This document shows, in pieces, positions 7,543-14,672 of a stretch of DNA of 22,817 nt. The DNA is from Actinomycetes bacterium. Lineage in GTDB: Bacteria; Actinomycetota; CALGFH01. The stretch spans positions 1-22,817 of the forward strand of contig JASLBL010000029.1 of assembly GCA_030146615.1 (NCBI GenBank), read 5' to 3'. The notes beneath the pieces were generated by a model that saw nothing but the letters and a program-made list of their open reading frames with translations, made no database searches and was not told where the DNA came from. Numbering within the stretch: the first letter of the stretch is position 1; each line of letters begins with the position of its first letter. Position numbers and translations under genes: made by a program.

Positions 7543-9080
7543 CGGTCCTCCACCGGGGTGTCGGCTGGCTGGTCGACCGGGACGACCAGCGTGAAGGTCG
7601 ACCCCGACCCGGGGCGGCTCTGGATCTCGACCCGCCCGTGGTGGGCCTCGGCGATCGCCTTGACGATGGCCAGGCCGAGACCGGCGGCCTCCGACCGGGG
7701 CCGGCCCGGGCCCTTGCGGAACCGCTCGAAGAGCTGCTCCTGCTGCTCGGGGGGGATGCCGGGCCCGTGGTCGCGCACCCAGAAGCGGGCCTCGCCGTCG
7801 GCCACGACCGAGCCGAGGGCGATCGGCCCGTCCTCGCCCCCGTACCGGACGGCGTTCTGGGCCAGCTGGACCACCGCCTGGGTGAGCCGCTGGCGGTCGG
7901 CCACCACGACCCCGCGGCCCCGGCCCTCCAGCTCCCACCGCCGCGGCCCCAGCGCCGCCACCTTGGCGTGCAGCTCCTCGGTGAGGGCGCCGACCTCGAC
8001 GGTGGTGAGGTTGAGGAAGTCGGGCTGCTCGCGCTTGGCCAGCAGCAGCAGGTCGTTGACGATCCGCCGCATCCGGTCCAGCTCGTCCATGACCAGGTCG
8101 AGGGTCTGGCGCCGCTCTTCGGGGTCGCCCTCGAGCAGCTCCAGGTGGCCGCGGACGATGGTCAGCGGCGTCCGCAGCTCGTGGCCGGCGTCGTCGAGGA
8201 ACTGGCGCTGGGACCCGAAGGCCCGTTCCAGCCGCTCCAGCATCTCGTTGAACGTGGTGGCCAGCTGGGCGACCTCGTCCCGGCCCCGCACCGGGATCCG
8301 CCGGCTGAGGTCGGTCTCGGAGATGGAGCGGGCGGTCCGGGTCAGGGTGGCGACCGGGTCGGCCACGTTGCCGGCCAGCCGCCAGGCCAGGAGCGAGCCG
8401 AGCAGCAGGACGGCCAGGCCGACGGCAGTGGCGGCGCGGACGGCGGCGTCGGCCTCGGCCTGCTGGCGGTCCCGGAAGATCGCGGCCACGAACACGCCGC
8501 TGGTCCTCCCCCCGGCCTGGAGGGGCACGGCCAGGAACTCGACCCGGCCGGCGGGCGTCTGGATCCGGTCCCGGTCGGGGGCGTTGACCGCGCCCCAGCG
8601 GGCGGCCAGCTCCGGGTCCTGGTCGAGCCGGAACGGCACCACCTGGGCGCTGCGCAGGAACGGCTTCCCGTCCACGAAGGTGATCAGGGCCTCGTTGGGC
8701 GACGGCACGTTGCGCTCCAGAAAGACCTCGAAGATCCGCTTGACGTCGGAGCCGAGCGGCTTGCCGGTCTCCGGGTCGACGCCGCCGGCGGCCAGCTTGC
8801 GCAGCTCTTCCGACTCCTGGACCAGCTCGGCGTGGATGCGCTGGTCGAGACGGGAGAGGAGCACCTGGCGGGTGACCAGCACCGACGCCAGGGTCGTGGC
8901 CGTCAGCAGGACGACGAACCAGGCCAGCACCCGCAGGCGGAGGCTGGGCGGCGGCAGCCGCCCCAGCCAGGCCCGGAGCCGGTCGCGGAGCGGCCGTGCC
9001 GGGTCACCGGAGGGATCCTCAGTCGTCGCCGTCGTCGCCGTCGTCGTCCCCATCGTCGCCGTCGTCGTCCCCGCCATCAT
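7539..9080 (-). CDS. HAMP-domain sensor histidine kinase
   Basis: A membrane sensor kinase of up to 513 residues. TM1 is at about 48-70, an extracytoplasmic sensor of about 140 residues follows (no named fold recognised), and TM2 is at about 213-236. A HAMP domain (about 237-290) leads to the H-box AGHELRTPL with H300, then the N-box QLAQNAVRYG (about 374), G1 DHGPGIP, F-box ERFRKG and G2 GLGLAIVKAIAEAHHG. All catalytic motifs are intact. The 5' end is uncertain: the frame enters the Asp repeat of the preceding gene in another phase, giving a Thr/Ala-rich tail of doubtful reality. ATG codons at 9080, 9077 and 9053 and a GTG just before TM1 are possible, none with a good ribosome site. Coupling to the upstream gene is likely. 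The stop overlaps the regulator start. Confidence 0.9.
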   Translation of the reverse strand: MMAGTTTATMGTTTATTATTEDPSGDPARPLRDRLRAWLGRLPPPSLRLRVLAWFVVLLTATTLASVLVTRQVLLSRLDQRIHAELVQESEELRKLAAGGVDPETGKPLGSDVKRIFEVFLERNVPSPNEALITFVDGKPFLRSAQVVPFRLDQDPELAARWGAVNAPDRDRIQTPAGRVEFLAVPLQAGGRTSGVFVAAIFRDRQQAEADAAVRAATAVGLAVLLLGSLLAWRLAGNVADPVATLTRTARSISETDLSRRIPVRGRDEVAQLATTFNEMLERLERAFGSQRQFLDDAGHELRTPLTIVRGHLELLEGDPEERRQTLDLVMDELDRMRRIVNDLLLLAKREQPDFLNLTTVEVGALTEELHAKVAALGPRRWELEGRGRGVVVADRQRLTQAVVQLAQNAVRYGGEDGPIALGSVVADGEARFWVRDHGPGIPPEQQEQLFERFRKGPGRPRSEAAGLGLAIVKAIAEAHHGRVEIQSRPGSGSTFTLVVPVDQPADTPVEDR

Positions 9081-9363
9081 CCCCGGCAGGGGCCGGTGGG
9101 GACGGCGGCGCCGGGTCGGCCCCGCCCCCGCCGTCCCCCGGTGGGGACATGGCCGGCCCGTCGTCCTGGCCGGGCTTGCCCGGGGCGGCCTGGTCCGAGG
9201 CGCCGCCGGCGGTGGTGGACGGCGGGGCGGTCGTCGACGTCGTCGTCACCAGCTCGATGGCGGGCACCGACCTCGCCGGTGAGGGCCCCACGACCAGCGC
9301 CGCCAGCACCCCGAGGCTCACGGCCGCGGCGACCACAGTAGCGATGACCAGCAGACGTTTCAT
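9019..9363 (-). CDS. small membrane-anchored Asp-rich extracytoplasmic protein
   Basis: About 114 residues. MKRLLVIATVV opens a hydrophobic helix (about 4-27) that is either an uncleaved anchor or a signal peptide. A Thr/Pro linker (TTTSTTAPPSTTA), a Pro/Gly-rich stretch, and a final block of about 20 residues containing only Asp and Gly follow. No known domain is visible. The acidic tail should lie outside the membrane and could bind Ca2+ or other cations. The ATG at 9363 is preferred to an in-frame GTG at 9369, since MKRLL gives the usual charged n-region; neither has a strong ribosome site. It is the first gene before the sensor kinase, overlaps it, and is probably co-transcribed. A role as an accessory sensor or target of that system is inference. 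Compare the Asp-rich protein at 11242. Confidence 0.75.
   Translation of the reverse strand: MKRLLVIATVVAAAVSLGVLAALVVGPSPARSVPAIELVTTTSTTAPPSTTAGGASDQAAPGKPGQDDGPAMSPPGDGGGGADPAPPSPPAPAGDDGGDDDGDDGDDDGDDGDD
9022..9081 (-). repeat. low-complexity Asp/Gly codon repeat
   Basis: Imperfect tandem GAC-GAC-GGC type units, seen on the plus strand as repeated gtcgtcgcc and gtcgtcgtcccc. They encode the Asp/Gly tail of the small protein. Units are multiples of three, so copy-number change would alter tail length without a frameshift. Confidence 0.85.
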
Positions 9364-9397
9364 AGCCACGATGCTGCCCGGCGACCGCGAGACCAGG

Positions 9398-9413
9398 ATG
9401 AGCGCAGCATGAG
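9398..9413 (-). promoter_or_regulatory. candidate OmpR-family operator, 11-bp direct repeat
   Basis: On the minus strand CTCAT-N6-CTCAT, that is two CTCAT units 11 bp apart, located 35 bp before the Asp-rich gene at 9363. The plus-strand reading GATGAGCGCAGCATGAGA matches the region at 11131-11148 at 13 of 18 positions. An 11-bp period is the usual geometry for OmpR/PhoB-family dimers and resembles the mycobacterial MprA box layout. Autoregulation of this operon is the natural reading. Confidence 0.55.
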
Positions 9414-9433
9414 ACCGCTCTTAGGGAACGAAG

Positions 9434-11002
9434 TCAGGCCCGGTGGGCGCCGGGGCGGCCGTCCTCGATCACGAACGAGGCCAGGGTGCGCATCGGCGAT
9501 CCCGGCCGCTCGGCGGTGCGCATCGCCAGCAGGTCGGCGTACCACCGTTCCCGGATGACGGTGCTGCGCAGGTAGCCGCGCCAGCGGTTGTCGAAGAACC
9601 GCACGTGGGGGTTGTCGCGCAGGCGCCGGCGGAACCCCTGGTAGCTGCCGGCTCCGGAGCTGATCGAGGTGGCGACCAGCTCGGTGGCCACGACCGGGGC
9701 GTCGGGGTCGCGGTTGGACAGGCGCAGGTCGTTGACGAAGTAGGAGTGGACGTCGCCGGTGAGGACCACCGGGTTGGCCGGCTGGCGCTCCCACAGGTGG
9801 CGGAGCACCCGGCCGCGGTCGGCGGCATACCCGTCCCAGGCGTCGGACCCCCACGACCGGCCCGGGCCGGGCGTGACGTCCAGCTCGGCCATGACCACCT
9901 GCTGGGCGAGCACGTTCCAGCGCGCCTGGGAGCGGTCGAGGCCGTCCAGCAGCCAGCGCCGCTGGGTGTCGCCGAGGATGGTCCGGCGCTTGTCGGTCCG
10001 TTCCGGGCAGGTCACGACGATCCCACCGCCGGAAGCACACGGGTGGTCGTCGCGGTACTGGCGGGTGTCGAGCAGGTTGATCTCGGCCAGGTCGCCGAAC
10101 CGCAGCCGCCGGTACAGCGGCATGGTCGCCCCCCGGGGCGGCCGGCGCAGCGGCAGATGCTCCCAGGCCGCCCGGTAGGCGGCGGTCCGGCGGCGCAGGA
10201 ACGCGGCCGGGTCGCCGGTGGCGGGGTGGCGGCCGGCGTGGTTGTTCTGGACCTCGTGGTCGTCGAAGGTGACCAGGAACGGGTGGCGGGCGTGAGCGGC
10301 CTGGAGGTCGGGGTCGGTCTTGTACAGGGCGTGGCGGACCCGGTAGCTCGGCAGGTCGGTGGCCTCCCCGCCGCGGTGGATGCGGGGCCGGCCCGGCCGC
10401 GGGGCGTTCTCGTAGATGTAGTCGCCCAGGTGCAGGACCAGGTCGACGTCGTCCTCGGCCAGGTGCCGGTAGGCGGTGTAGAACCCGCTCTCCCAGCTCT
10501 GGCAGGACACCACCGCCAGGTCCAGCCGCCCCAGTGGGCGGCCGGGGTCCGGCGAGGTCCTGGTCCGCCCGACCCGGCTCAGGTGGCCGCCGGCCCGGAA
10601 CCGGTACCAGTACGTGCGGCCCGGCTCCAGCCCTTCGACCTCGACGTGGACGCTGTGGGCGAAGCGGGGATGGGCCAGCGCCTCGCCACGGCGGACCACG
10701 CCGCCGAGCCGCGGCCCGGTGGCCACCTCCCACTGGACCGGCACCGCCCGGCCCGGCATGCCGCCGTCCGGCTCGAGCGGGCGCGGCGCCAGCCGGGTCC
10801 ACAGCACCACCCCGGTCGGGGTGGGGTCGCCGGAGGCCACCCCGAGGGTGAACGGGTCGTCCTTGGCCCGGGCGGGCGCCGCCCAGGCGCCGGGCATCCG
10901 CTCGACCAGCAGGCCGGCCGTGCCCGCGGCCGCCCCGCCGAGGAACAGCCGGCGGGTGACCGTCGCGGCTGGTCCAGTGTGGGCCTGGGGTTGCGGCTCC
11001 AT
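9434..11002 (-). CDS. phoD: PhoD-family alkaline phosphatase/phosphodiesterase with Tat signal
   Basis: A 522-residue exported phosphatase. The twin-arginine signal is TRRLFLGGAAAG (R17-R18) followed by a hydrophobic stretch and an AWA-AP cleavage region near 39-43. The PhoD N-terminal beta domain covers about 50-150 (LGVASGDPTPTGVVLWTRL). The metallophosphatase core has SCQSW with the metal-ligand C167, HLGDYIYEN, FDDHEVQNNHAG and LTGDVHSYF. Characterised PhoD enzymes use one Fe3+ and two Ca2+ and act on phosphomonoesters and diesters such as teichoic acid. The ATG at 11002 is chosen because GAGAGGAG ends about 5 nt upstream; a longer in-frame version from 11053 would bury the Tat signal. 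It is followed at 70 bp by the Asp-rich protein and kinase genes on the same strand. Divergent from it is the Asp-rich/sortase pair. Confidence 0.95.
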   Translation of the reverse strand: MEPQPQAHTGPAATVTRRLFLGGAAAGTAGLLVERMPGAWAAPARAKDDPFTLGVASGDPTPTGVVLWTRLAPRPLEPDGGMPGRAVPVQWEVATGPRLGGVVRRGEALAHPRFAHSVHVEVEGLEPGRTYWYRFRAGGHLSRVGRTRTSPDPGRPLGRLDLAVVSCQSWESGFYTAYRHLAEDDVDLVLHLGDYIYENAPRPGRPRIHRGGEATDLPSYRVRHALYKTDPDLQAAHARHPFLVTFDDHEVQNNHAGRHPATGDPAAFLRRRTAAYRAAWEHLPLRRPPRGATMPLYRRLRFGDLAEINLLDTRQYRDDHPCASGGGIVVTCPERTDKRRTILGDTQRRWLLDGLDRSQARWNVLAQQVVMAELDVTPGPGRSWGSDAWDGYAADRGRVLRHLWERQPANPVVLTGDVHSYFVNDLRLSNRDPDAPVVATELVATSISSGAGSYQGFRRRLRDNPHVRFFDNRWRGYLRSTVIRERWYADLLAMRTAERPGSPMRTLASFVIEDGRPGAHRA

Positions 11003-11241
11003 GGCGCGCTCCTCTCGATCCGGGTCCATCCGATGAGGAGCATTCCTGAGCACAATAAGATGACCATGGGGCGATCATGAGCCTAGATTTAGAAAGTGAA
11101 TTCGCAAGCACGAGGTCAATATAAGACCTGCATGACACCAGCATGAAAGCCCTCTCATGCTTCGCCGATTCCGTTGCCTCCCGGTCAATTGCCTGCGTAT
11201 GGTGCCTGCATCCGGCACACCCGATCAGAAAGGAATCGCAG
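11003..11241. promoter_or_regulatory. divergent regulatory region between phoD and the Asp-rich/sortase genes
   Basis: A 239-bp gap clearly richer in A+T than its surroundings. It holds a TATAAG (11120-11125) usable as a -10 toward the plus strand, with only a weak -35-like TGAATT upstream. It also holds an interrupted palindrome AGGTC-N7-GACCT (11113-11129), two direct GCATGA copies, and an inverted TCATGC. Leaders on both sides end in good ribosome sites (GAGAGGAG for phoD, AAAGGA for the plus-strand gene). Exact promoter assignment is tentative. Confidence 0.6.
11130..11160 (+). promoter_or_regulatory. candidate operator: two direct GCATGA units (11-bp period) plus inverted TCATGC
   Basis: GCATGA at 11130-11135 and 11141-11146 are exactly 11 bp apart. 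The second copy also pairs with TCATGC at 11155-11160 as a perfect 6-bp inverted repeat with an 8-bp spacer. The site overlaps the expected start point of a promoter using TATAAG at 11120. It resembles the repeat before the Asp-rich gene at 9363, so the same OmpR-type regulator probably binds both. Confidence 0.5.
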
Positions 11242-11655
11242 GTGACATTCAGATCACCGATGCTGCGCCGGCTTGTTTTCACCTGGCTGGCATTGCTGGC
11301 CTTCTTTGCGCTGGCGGCCGTCATGACGGCTCGGCCGGCCGAGGCGGCGCCCCGTCCGGCCGTGGCCGTCGTCCAGGACGACGACGACGACGGCGGCGAC
11401 GACGACGGGCGCGGCGACGACGACAGCGGCGCTCGCGGCGACGACGACGACGGTGGCGGCCGTGGCGACGACGACGGCGGGGGCGTCCGTGACGTCCCCC
11501 AGGGCGGGATCGACACCGGAGCGGGCGGGACCACCGCCGGCGCCGAAGGCCAGTCCGGCCCGGGCGCTGTCCCCTACGCGCTCGCCGGTGGCGGGCTGCT
11601 GGTGGCCGCGGCCGTGGCGCTCCTGCGCCGGGTCACCGGAGGTGAGGGTGCCTAG
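11242..11655 (+). CDS. Asp-rich secreted surface protein, putative class F sortase substrate
   Basis: A 137-residue protein. A signal peptide covers about 1-36 (RR at 9-10, hydrophobic core 11-28, AEA-AP cleavage site). Residues 46-78 are a low-complexity Asp/Gly/Arg block with runs of three to five Asp. Then comes PQGGIDTGAGG (86-96), a hydrophobic helix (about 111-128) and a short RR-containing tail. Motif, helix and basic tail are arranged like a cell-wall sorting signal although it is not LPxTG. The sortase gene overlaps its 3' end by 8 nt. The GTG at 11242 is chosen because AAAGGA lies 7 nt upstream and it removes a non-signal-like N-terminal extension. No known domain is seen; cation binding is a guess from composition. 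It is the second Asp-rich protein in this locus. Confidence 0.85.
   Translation: MTFRSPMLRRLVFTWLALLAFFALAAVMTARPAEAAPRPAVAVVQDDDDDGGDDDGRGDDDSGARGDDDDGGGRGDDDGGGVRDVPQGGIDTGAGGTTAGAEGQSGPGAVPYALAGGGLLVAAAVALLRRVTGGEGA
11377..11475 (+). repeat. low-complexity Asp/Gly codon repeat
   Basis: Irregular GAC/GGC codon runs encode residues 46-78 of the Asp-rich surface protein. They resemble the repeat at 9022-9081, though the two genes share no other obvious similarity. Confidence 0.8.
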
Positions 11656-12289
11656 GCCCCGCCGGGCACGAGGGGGCCGCCGCGTGGCGGCCCCCTTGGC
11701 GCTTCCGGCCCTGCTCGCCCTGGCCCTGCTCATCACCGGTTGCGCGGCCGGTCCCTCCGAGCCATCCGCCGCGCCGGCGACCTCGTCGCCGCCGGCCGAG
11801 GCGGCGCCCGGGCCGCGGGCACCCGGCTCCGAGTCGGTCCTGCCGCGCGGCGCCCGGCCCGAGGCGGTGGTGATCCCGGCGATCGGGGTCTCGTCGCCGC
11901 TCGTCCGCCTCGGCCTCCAGCCCGACCGGCGGATGGAGGTGCCCGAGGACTACTGGGTCGCCGGGTGGTACACGGGCGGCCCCCGCCCGGGTGACCGCGG
12001 CCCGGCCGTGATCGCCGGGCACGTCGACTCCAAGCGCGGCCCGGCCGTCTTCTACCGGCTCGGCGAGCTCCGCAAGGGCGACCTGATCGTGGTCAGGTAC
12101 CAGGGCCGGGCCGAGGCCCGGTTCCGGGTGGAGCGGACCGAGCGCCACCCCAAGCGGGCCTTCCCCACCGCCCGGGTCTACGGCGAAACCGCCGGGCCCG
12201 CGCTGCGCCTGGTCACCTGCGGGGGCAGTTTCGACCGGGCCAGCGGCCACTACCGGGACAACATGATCGTGTTCGCGGTCGCTACATGA
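11648..12289 (+). CDS. class F sortase with lipobox-like N-terminus
   Basis: A 213-residue membrane-attached transpeptidase that should join a surface protein to the cell wall or an amine acceptor. The N-terminus has a basic n-region (PRPRRARGGRR), a hydrophobic core and a lipobox-like ITGC with C32, so it may be a lipoprotein rather than a simple transmembrane protein. A Ser/Pro/Ala linker precedes the sortase beta-barrel. Catalytic residues are visible: H125 in AGHVDS, C191 in VTCGGSFD and R203 in HYRDN. VTCGGSFD followed by YRDNMIVFA is characteristic of class F. The GTG at 11648 is preferred because GGAGG ends 5 nt before it; it overlaps the stop of the Asp-rich gene by 8 nt, implying coupling. 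A second in-frame GTG at 11684 would lose the charged n-region. Confidence 0.92.
   Translation: MPRPRRARGGRRVAAPLALPALLALALLITGCAAGPSEPSAAPATSSPPAEAAPGPRAPGSESVLPRGARPEAVVIPAIGVSSPLVRLGLQPDRRMEVPEDYWVAGWYTGGPRPGDRGPAVIAGHVDSKRGPAVFYRLGELRKGDLIVVRYQGRAEARFRVERTERHPKRAFPTARVYGETAGPALRLVTCGGSFDRASGHYRDNMIVFAVAT
11672..11695 (+). terminator. strong GC hairpin near the start of the sortase gene (attenuator candidate)
   Basis: GGGGGCCGCC (11672-11681), loop GCGT, then GGCGGCCCCC (11686-11695) form a perfect 10-bp stem, followed only by TT. It starts 16 bp after the Asp-rich stop codon. It lacks a U-tract, so if it terminates transcription it does so partly. It lies within the sortase signal peptide codons and could lower sortase expression or protect the upstream mRNA end. 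Confidence 0.45.
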
Positions 12290-12372
12290 CCCGGAAGGTC
12301 TCGTAGACCCCGTCCGCCATCACCCTGCCACCGGAATGGTAACAGGCAGGTTACCGTAAATCAGAGGTTACC
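12290..12372. repeat. hairpins and GGTAAC repeats at the sortase/MMPL convergent junction
   Basis: GGTCT-CGT-AGACC (12297-12309) is a short stem. GGTAAC (12338-12343) and GTTACC (12350-12355) form an 18-bp interrupted palindrome, and another GTTACC is at 12367-12372, 17 bp from the previous copy. The last two copies fall in the final codons and stop of the MMPL gene. They may act as a weak bidirectional terminator or a protein-binding site. No U-tract is seen. Confidence 0.4.
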
Positions 12373-14552
12373 AACTCATCGGGGCTTGGTTCGGCCGGCT
12401 CGGGGGCGGGAGCGGACGGCGGGACCCCCAGGGGGCGGGCCGCCCAGGCGGGCAGCCACCAGTTCCAGCGGCCGAGCAGGGCGACCAGGGCCGGGACCAG
12501 CAGGGCACGCAGGATGGTGGCGTCGATCAGGATCCCGGCGCCGAGCGCGGTGGCCATGATCTTGACGTCCAGCTCGGGGATGGCGGCCATGGAGGCGAAG
12601 GACAGGAACAGGATCAGGGCGGCGCAGGTGACCAGGCGCCCGACCCGGCCCAGGCCCTGGACGATGGCCGTCTGGGTCGAGCCGGTGGCGTCGTACTCCT
12701 CGCGCATCCGGGCCAGCAGGAACACCTCGTAGTCCATGGACAGGCCGTAGAGGAAGGCGAAGGCCATCAGCGGCACCCACATGGCGATCGCGCCGGTGGC
12801 CGGGATGCCCCAGATGGCCTCCGAGCCGTAGCCCTCCTGCCACACCAGCACCAGCACCCCGTAGGCGGCCCCGATCGACAGCAGGTTGAGCAGGATCGCC
12901 TTGAAGGCCAGCAGCAGCGAGCGGAACGCCCGGGCCAGGAGCACGAAGGTGACGGCGGCGACGACGGCCAGCATCAGCGGGAAACTGCCGTACAGGCTGG
13001 CCGTGGCGTCGATGGCCAGGGCCCCGCTGCCCCCGACCCTGGCCCCCGGCAGCTCGGCGGCGGCCAGGTCGCGGACGCGCTGGACGGTCGCCTCGCCCTC
13101 GTCGCCGCTCGTCTCGGCGGCGGGCAGGACGCTGACCAGCCCGGAGCCGTCACCCTGCCAGGCCGGCCCGGTGGGGGCGACGGCCAGCTGGACCCCGGCG
13201 ACCCCGCCGACGCGCTCGGCCGCCGCCACCCGGTCGGTGCCGGCCGGGACCAGCACCTCGATGGGGGTGAGGACGCCACTGCCGACCCCGGCCTCCTCCA
13301 GCCGGTCGAGGGCCTCGCGGGCCGGGCCGGACTGGGCCAGGACGGCCGCCGGCGGCTCGCCAAGGCGCAGGCCGAGGGCGGCCACGCCGAGGGGGACGAG
13401 CACGGCCAGCGCGGCCAGGGTGGCCAGCCAGCGGTGGCGGGCCACCCCGGCCGCCCAGCCGGTCCACAGGCGGCTGGCCGCCCTCCCCTGGCCGGCCGGG
13501 TCGCGGCGCCGGGCCCGGCGGCCGGCCGGCCAGTCGAGGCGGGGGCCGACCGTGGCCAGCAACACCGGCAGCAGGGTGAGGGTGGCCAGGGTCGCGGCCA
13601 GCGGGATCAGCAGGCCGGCGTAGCCGATGCTGCGCAGGAACGGCACCGGCAGCAGGACCAGGGCCAGCAGCCCCACGGCGACGGTGCCGCCGCTGGTCAC
13701 CACCGCCCGCCCGGCGGTGGCCATGGCCCGGTGGACGGCCTGCTCGCGGTCGTGGCCGGCAGCCAGCTCCTCCCGCCACCGGGTCACCACCAGCAGCGAG
13801 TAGTCGACGGCGACCCCAAGGCCGATCAGGGCGACCAGGAACTGGACGATGAAGCTGACCTCGACCAGCCCGGTCAGGCCGAGCACGGCCAGGAAGGTGG
13901 TCAGGATGGCCACGGCGGCGATCAGCAGCGGCACCACGGCCAGGAACGAGCCGAACACGAAGGCCAGCACCACCAGGGCGCCGAGGAACCCGGCCAGGGT
14001 CTCGACCAGCACCCCGGTGTCGGCCGGCTCCTCGGCCGCGGTCGCGCGCAGCTGGTCGAGGCCGGTCACCTGGACTCCGGTGCCGGCCGGGAGGGCCTGG
14101 CGGAGGGCGTCGGCGACGGTCTGGCCGAGGGCCGGGTCGCCGCCCTCGGGGCCCTGGAAGGGGCCCCAGACCAGCCCGTAGACGGTCCGGCCGCCGTCCG
14201 CGACCAGGCGGCGGTCGTCGGTGGTGGCCGGCCAGGCCAGGACCCGCAGCCGCGGGTCGGCGGCGACCCCGGCGAACGCCCGGTCGAGGGCGTCGCGGGC
14301 GCCGGGGCTGTCGACCGTGGTCCCGTCGGGGAGCTCGACCACCGGGACCAGCGGGTTGCCGGGCCCGCCGTTGCCGTAGGCCTCCAGGATGGCCACGTTG
14401 GCCTCGTAGCCCTCCTCGCCCGGGAAGGAGAACTCCTGGGACAGCCGGCCCGGCACCGCCCCGGCCGCGGCGCCGCCGGCGACCAGGACCACCAGCCAGG
14501 CCGCGACCACGGCCAGCTTGTGGCGGAGCAGGAACTGGGTCAGACGCGGCAT
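12351..14552 (-). CDS. MMPL-family RND transporter
   Basis: A 733-residue inner-membrane transporter with the duplicated layout of MmpL proteins. TM1 lies near residues 13-33, followed by a large extracytoplasmic loop and five further helices, then a cytoplasmic linker (about 335-365). The same pattern repeats in the second half. The proton-relay Asp-Tyr pairs characteristic of MmpL3-like proteins are present in both halves (VDYSLLV and MDYEVFL). Family members export lipids, siderophores or hydrophobic compounds using proton-motive force. The ATG at 14552 has GGAGG 7 nt upstream. It lies 120 bp after a NarL-type kinase/regulator pair on the same strand and may be its output, as with many exporter genes. 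The cargo cannot be inferred. Confidence 0.93.
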   Translation of the reverse strand: MPRLTQFLLRHKLAVVAAWLVVLVAGGAAAGAVPGRLSQEFSFPGEEGYEANVAILEAYGNGGPGNPLVPVVELPDGTTVDSPGARDALDRAFAGVAADPRLRVLAWPATTDDRRLVADGGRTVYGLVWGPFQGPEGGDPALGQTVADALRQALPAGTGVQVTGLDQLRATAAEEPADTGVLVETLAGFLGALVVLAFVFGSFLAVVPLLIAAVAILTTFLAVLGLTGLVEVSFIVQFLVALIGLGVAVDYSLLVVTRWREELAAGHDREQAVHRAMATAGRAVVTSGGTVAVGLLALVLLPVPFLRSIGYAGLLIPLAATLATLTLLPVLLATVGPRLDWPAGRRARRRDPAGQGRAASRLWTGWAAGVARHRWLATLAALAVLVPLGVAALGLRLGEPPAAVLAQSGPAREALDRLEEAGVGSGVLTPIEVLVPAGTDRVAAAERVGGVAGVQLAVAPTGPAWQGDGSGLVSVLPAAETSGDEGEATVQRVRDLAAAELPGARVGGSGALAIDATASLYGSFPLMLAVVAAVTFVLLARAFRSLLLAFKAILLNLLSIGAAYGVLVLVWQEGYGSEAIWGIPATGAIAMWVPLMAFAFLYGLSMDYEVFLLARMREEYDATGSTQTAIVQGLGRVGRLVTCAALILFLSFASMAAIPELDVKIMATALGAGILIDATILRALLVPALVALLGRWNWWLPAWAARPLGVPPSAPAPEPAEPSPDELVTSDLR

Positions 14553-14672
14553 GGGTCGCCTCCGGCGATCGTGGGACGGTGGTCGCCCGATCGTCGCCCC
14601 CGGAGGCGGGGCGGGTCGTCGGCCGCAGAGCGGCTCGCTGGCTGCGCATCCCGCGCAGGCGGGCGGCGCCGG

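Noticed and set aside
9022..9081. Asp/Gly codon repeats as a CRISPR or mobile-element feature
   Set aside because: Units are short, imperfect, in-frame and coding; no spacers, cas genes, transposase or target duplications are present.
4843..9282. Very long plus-strand open frame (about 1,479 codons) opposite the sigma, GNAT, regulator and kinase genes
   Set aside because: Product is low-complexity Arg/Pro/Gly/Ala with no domain. It is a by-product of extreme GC, where stop codons are rare in antisense frames, and it crosses several well-supported genes.
9019..9369. Idea that the Asp-rich protein and the kinase are one protein joined by programmed frameshift
   Set aside because: No slippery sequence seen, and topology is wrong: the acidic tail would be outside while the next segment is a basic, cytoplasmic-type lead-in to the kinase TM1. 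Two overlapping genes fit better.
11003..11053. Upstream in-frame start for phoD at 11053
   Set aside because: It lacks a ribosome site and would put 17 residues before the Tat signal; the ATG at 11002 has a strong GAGAGGAG.
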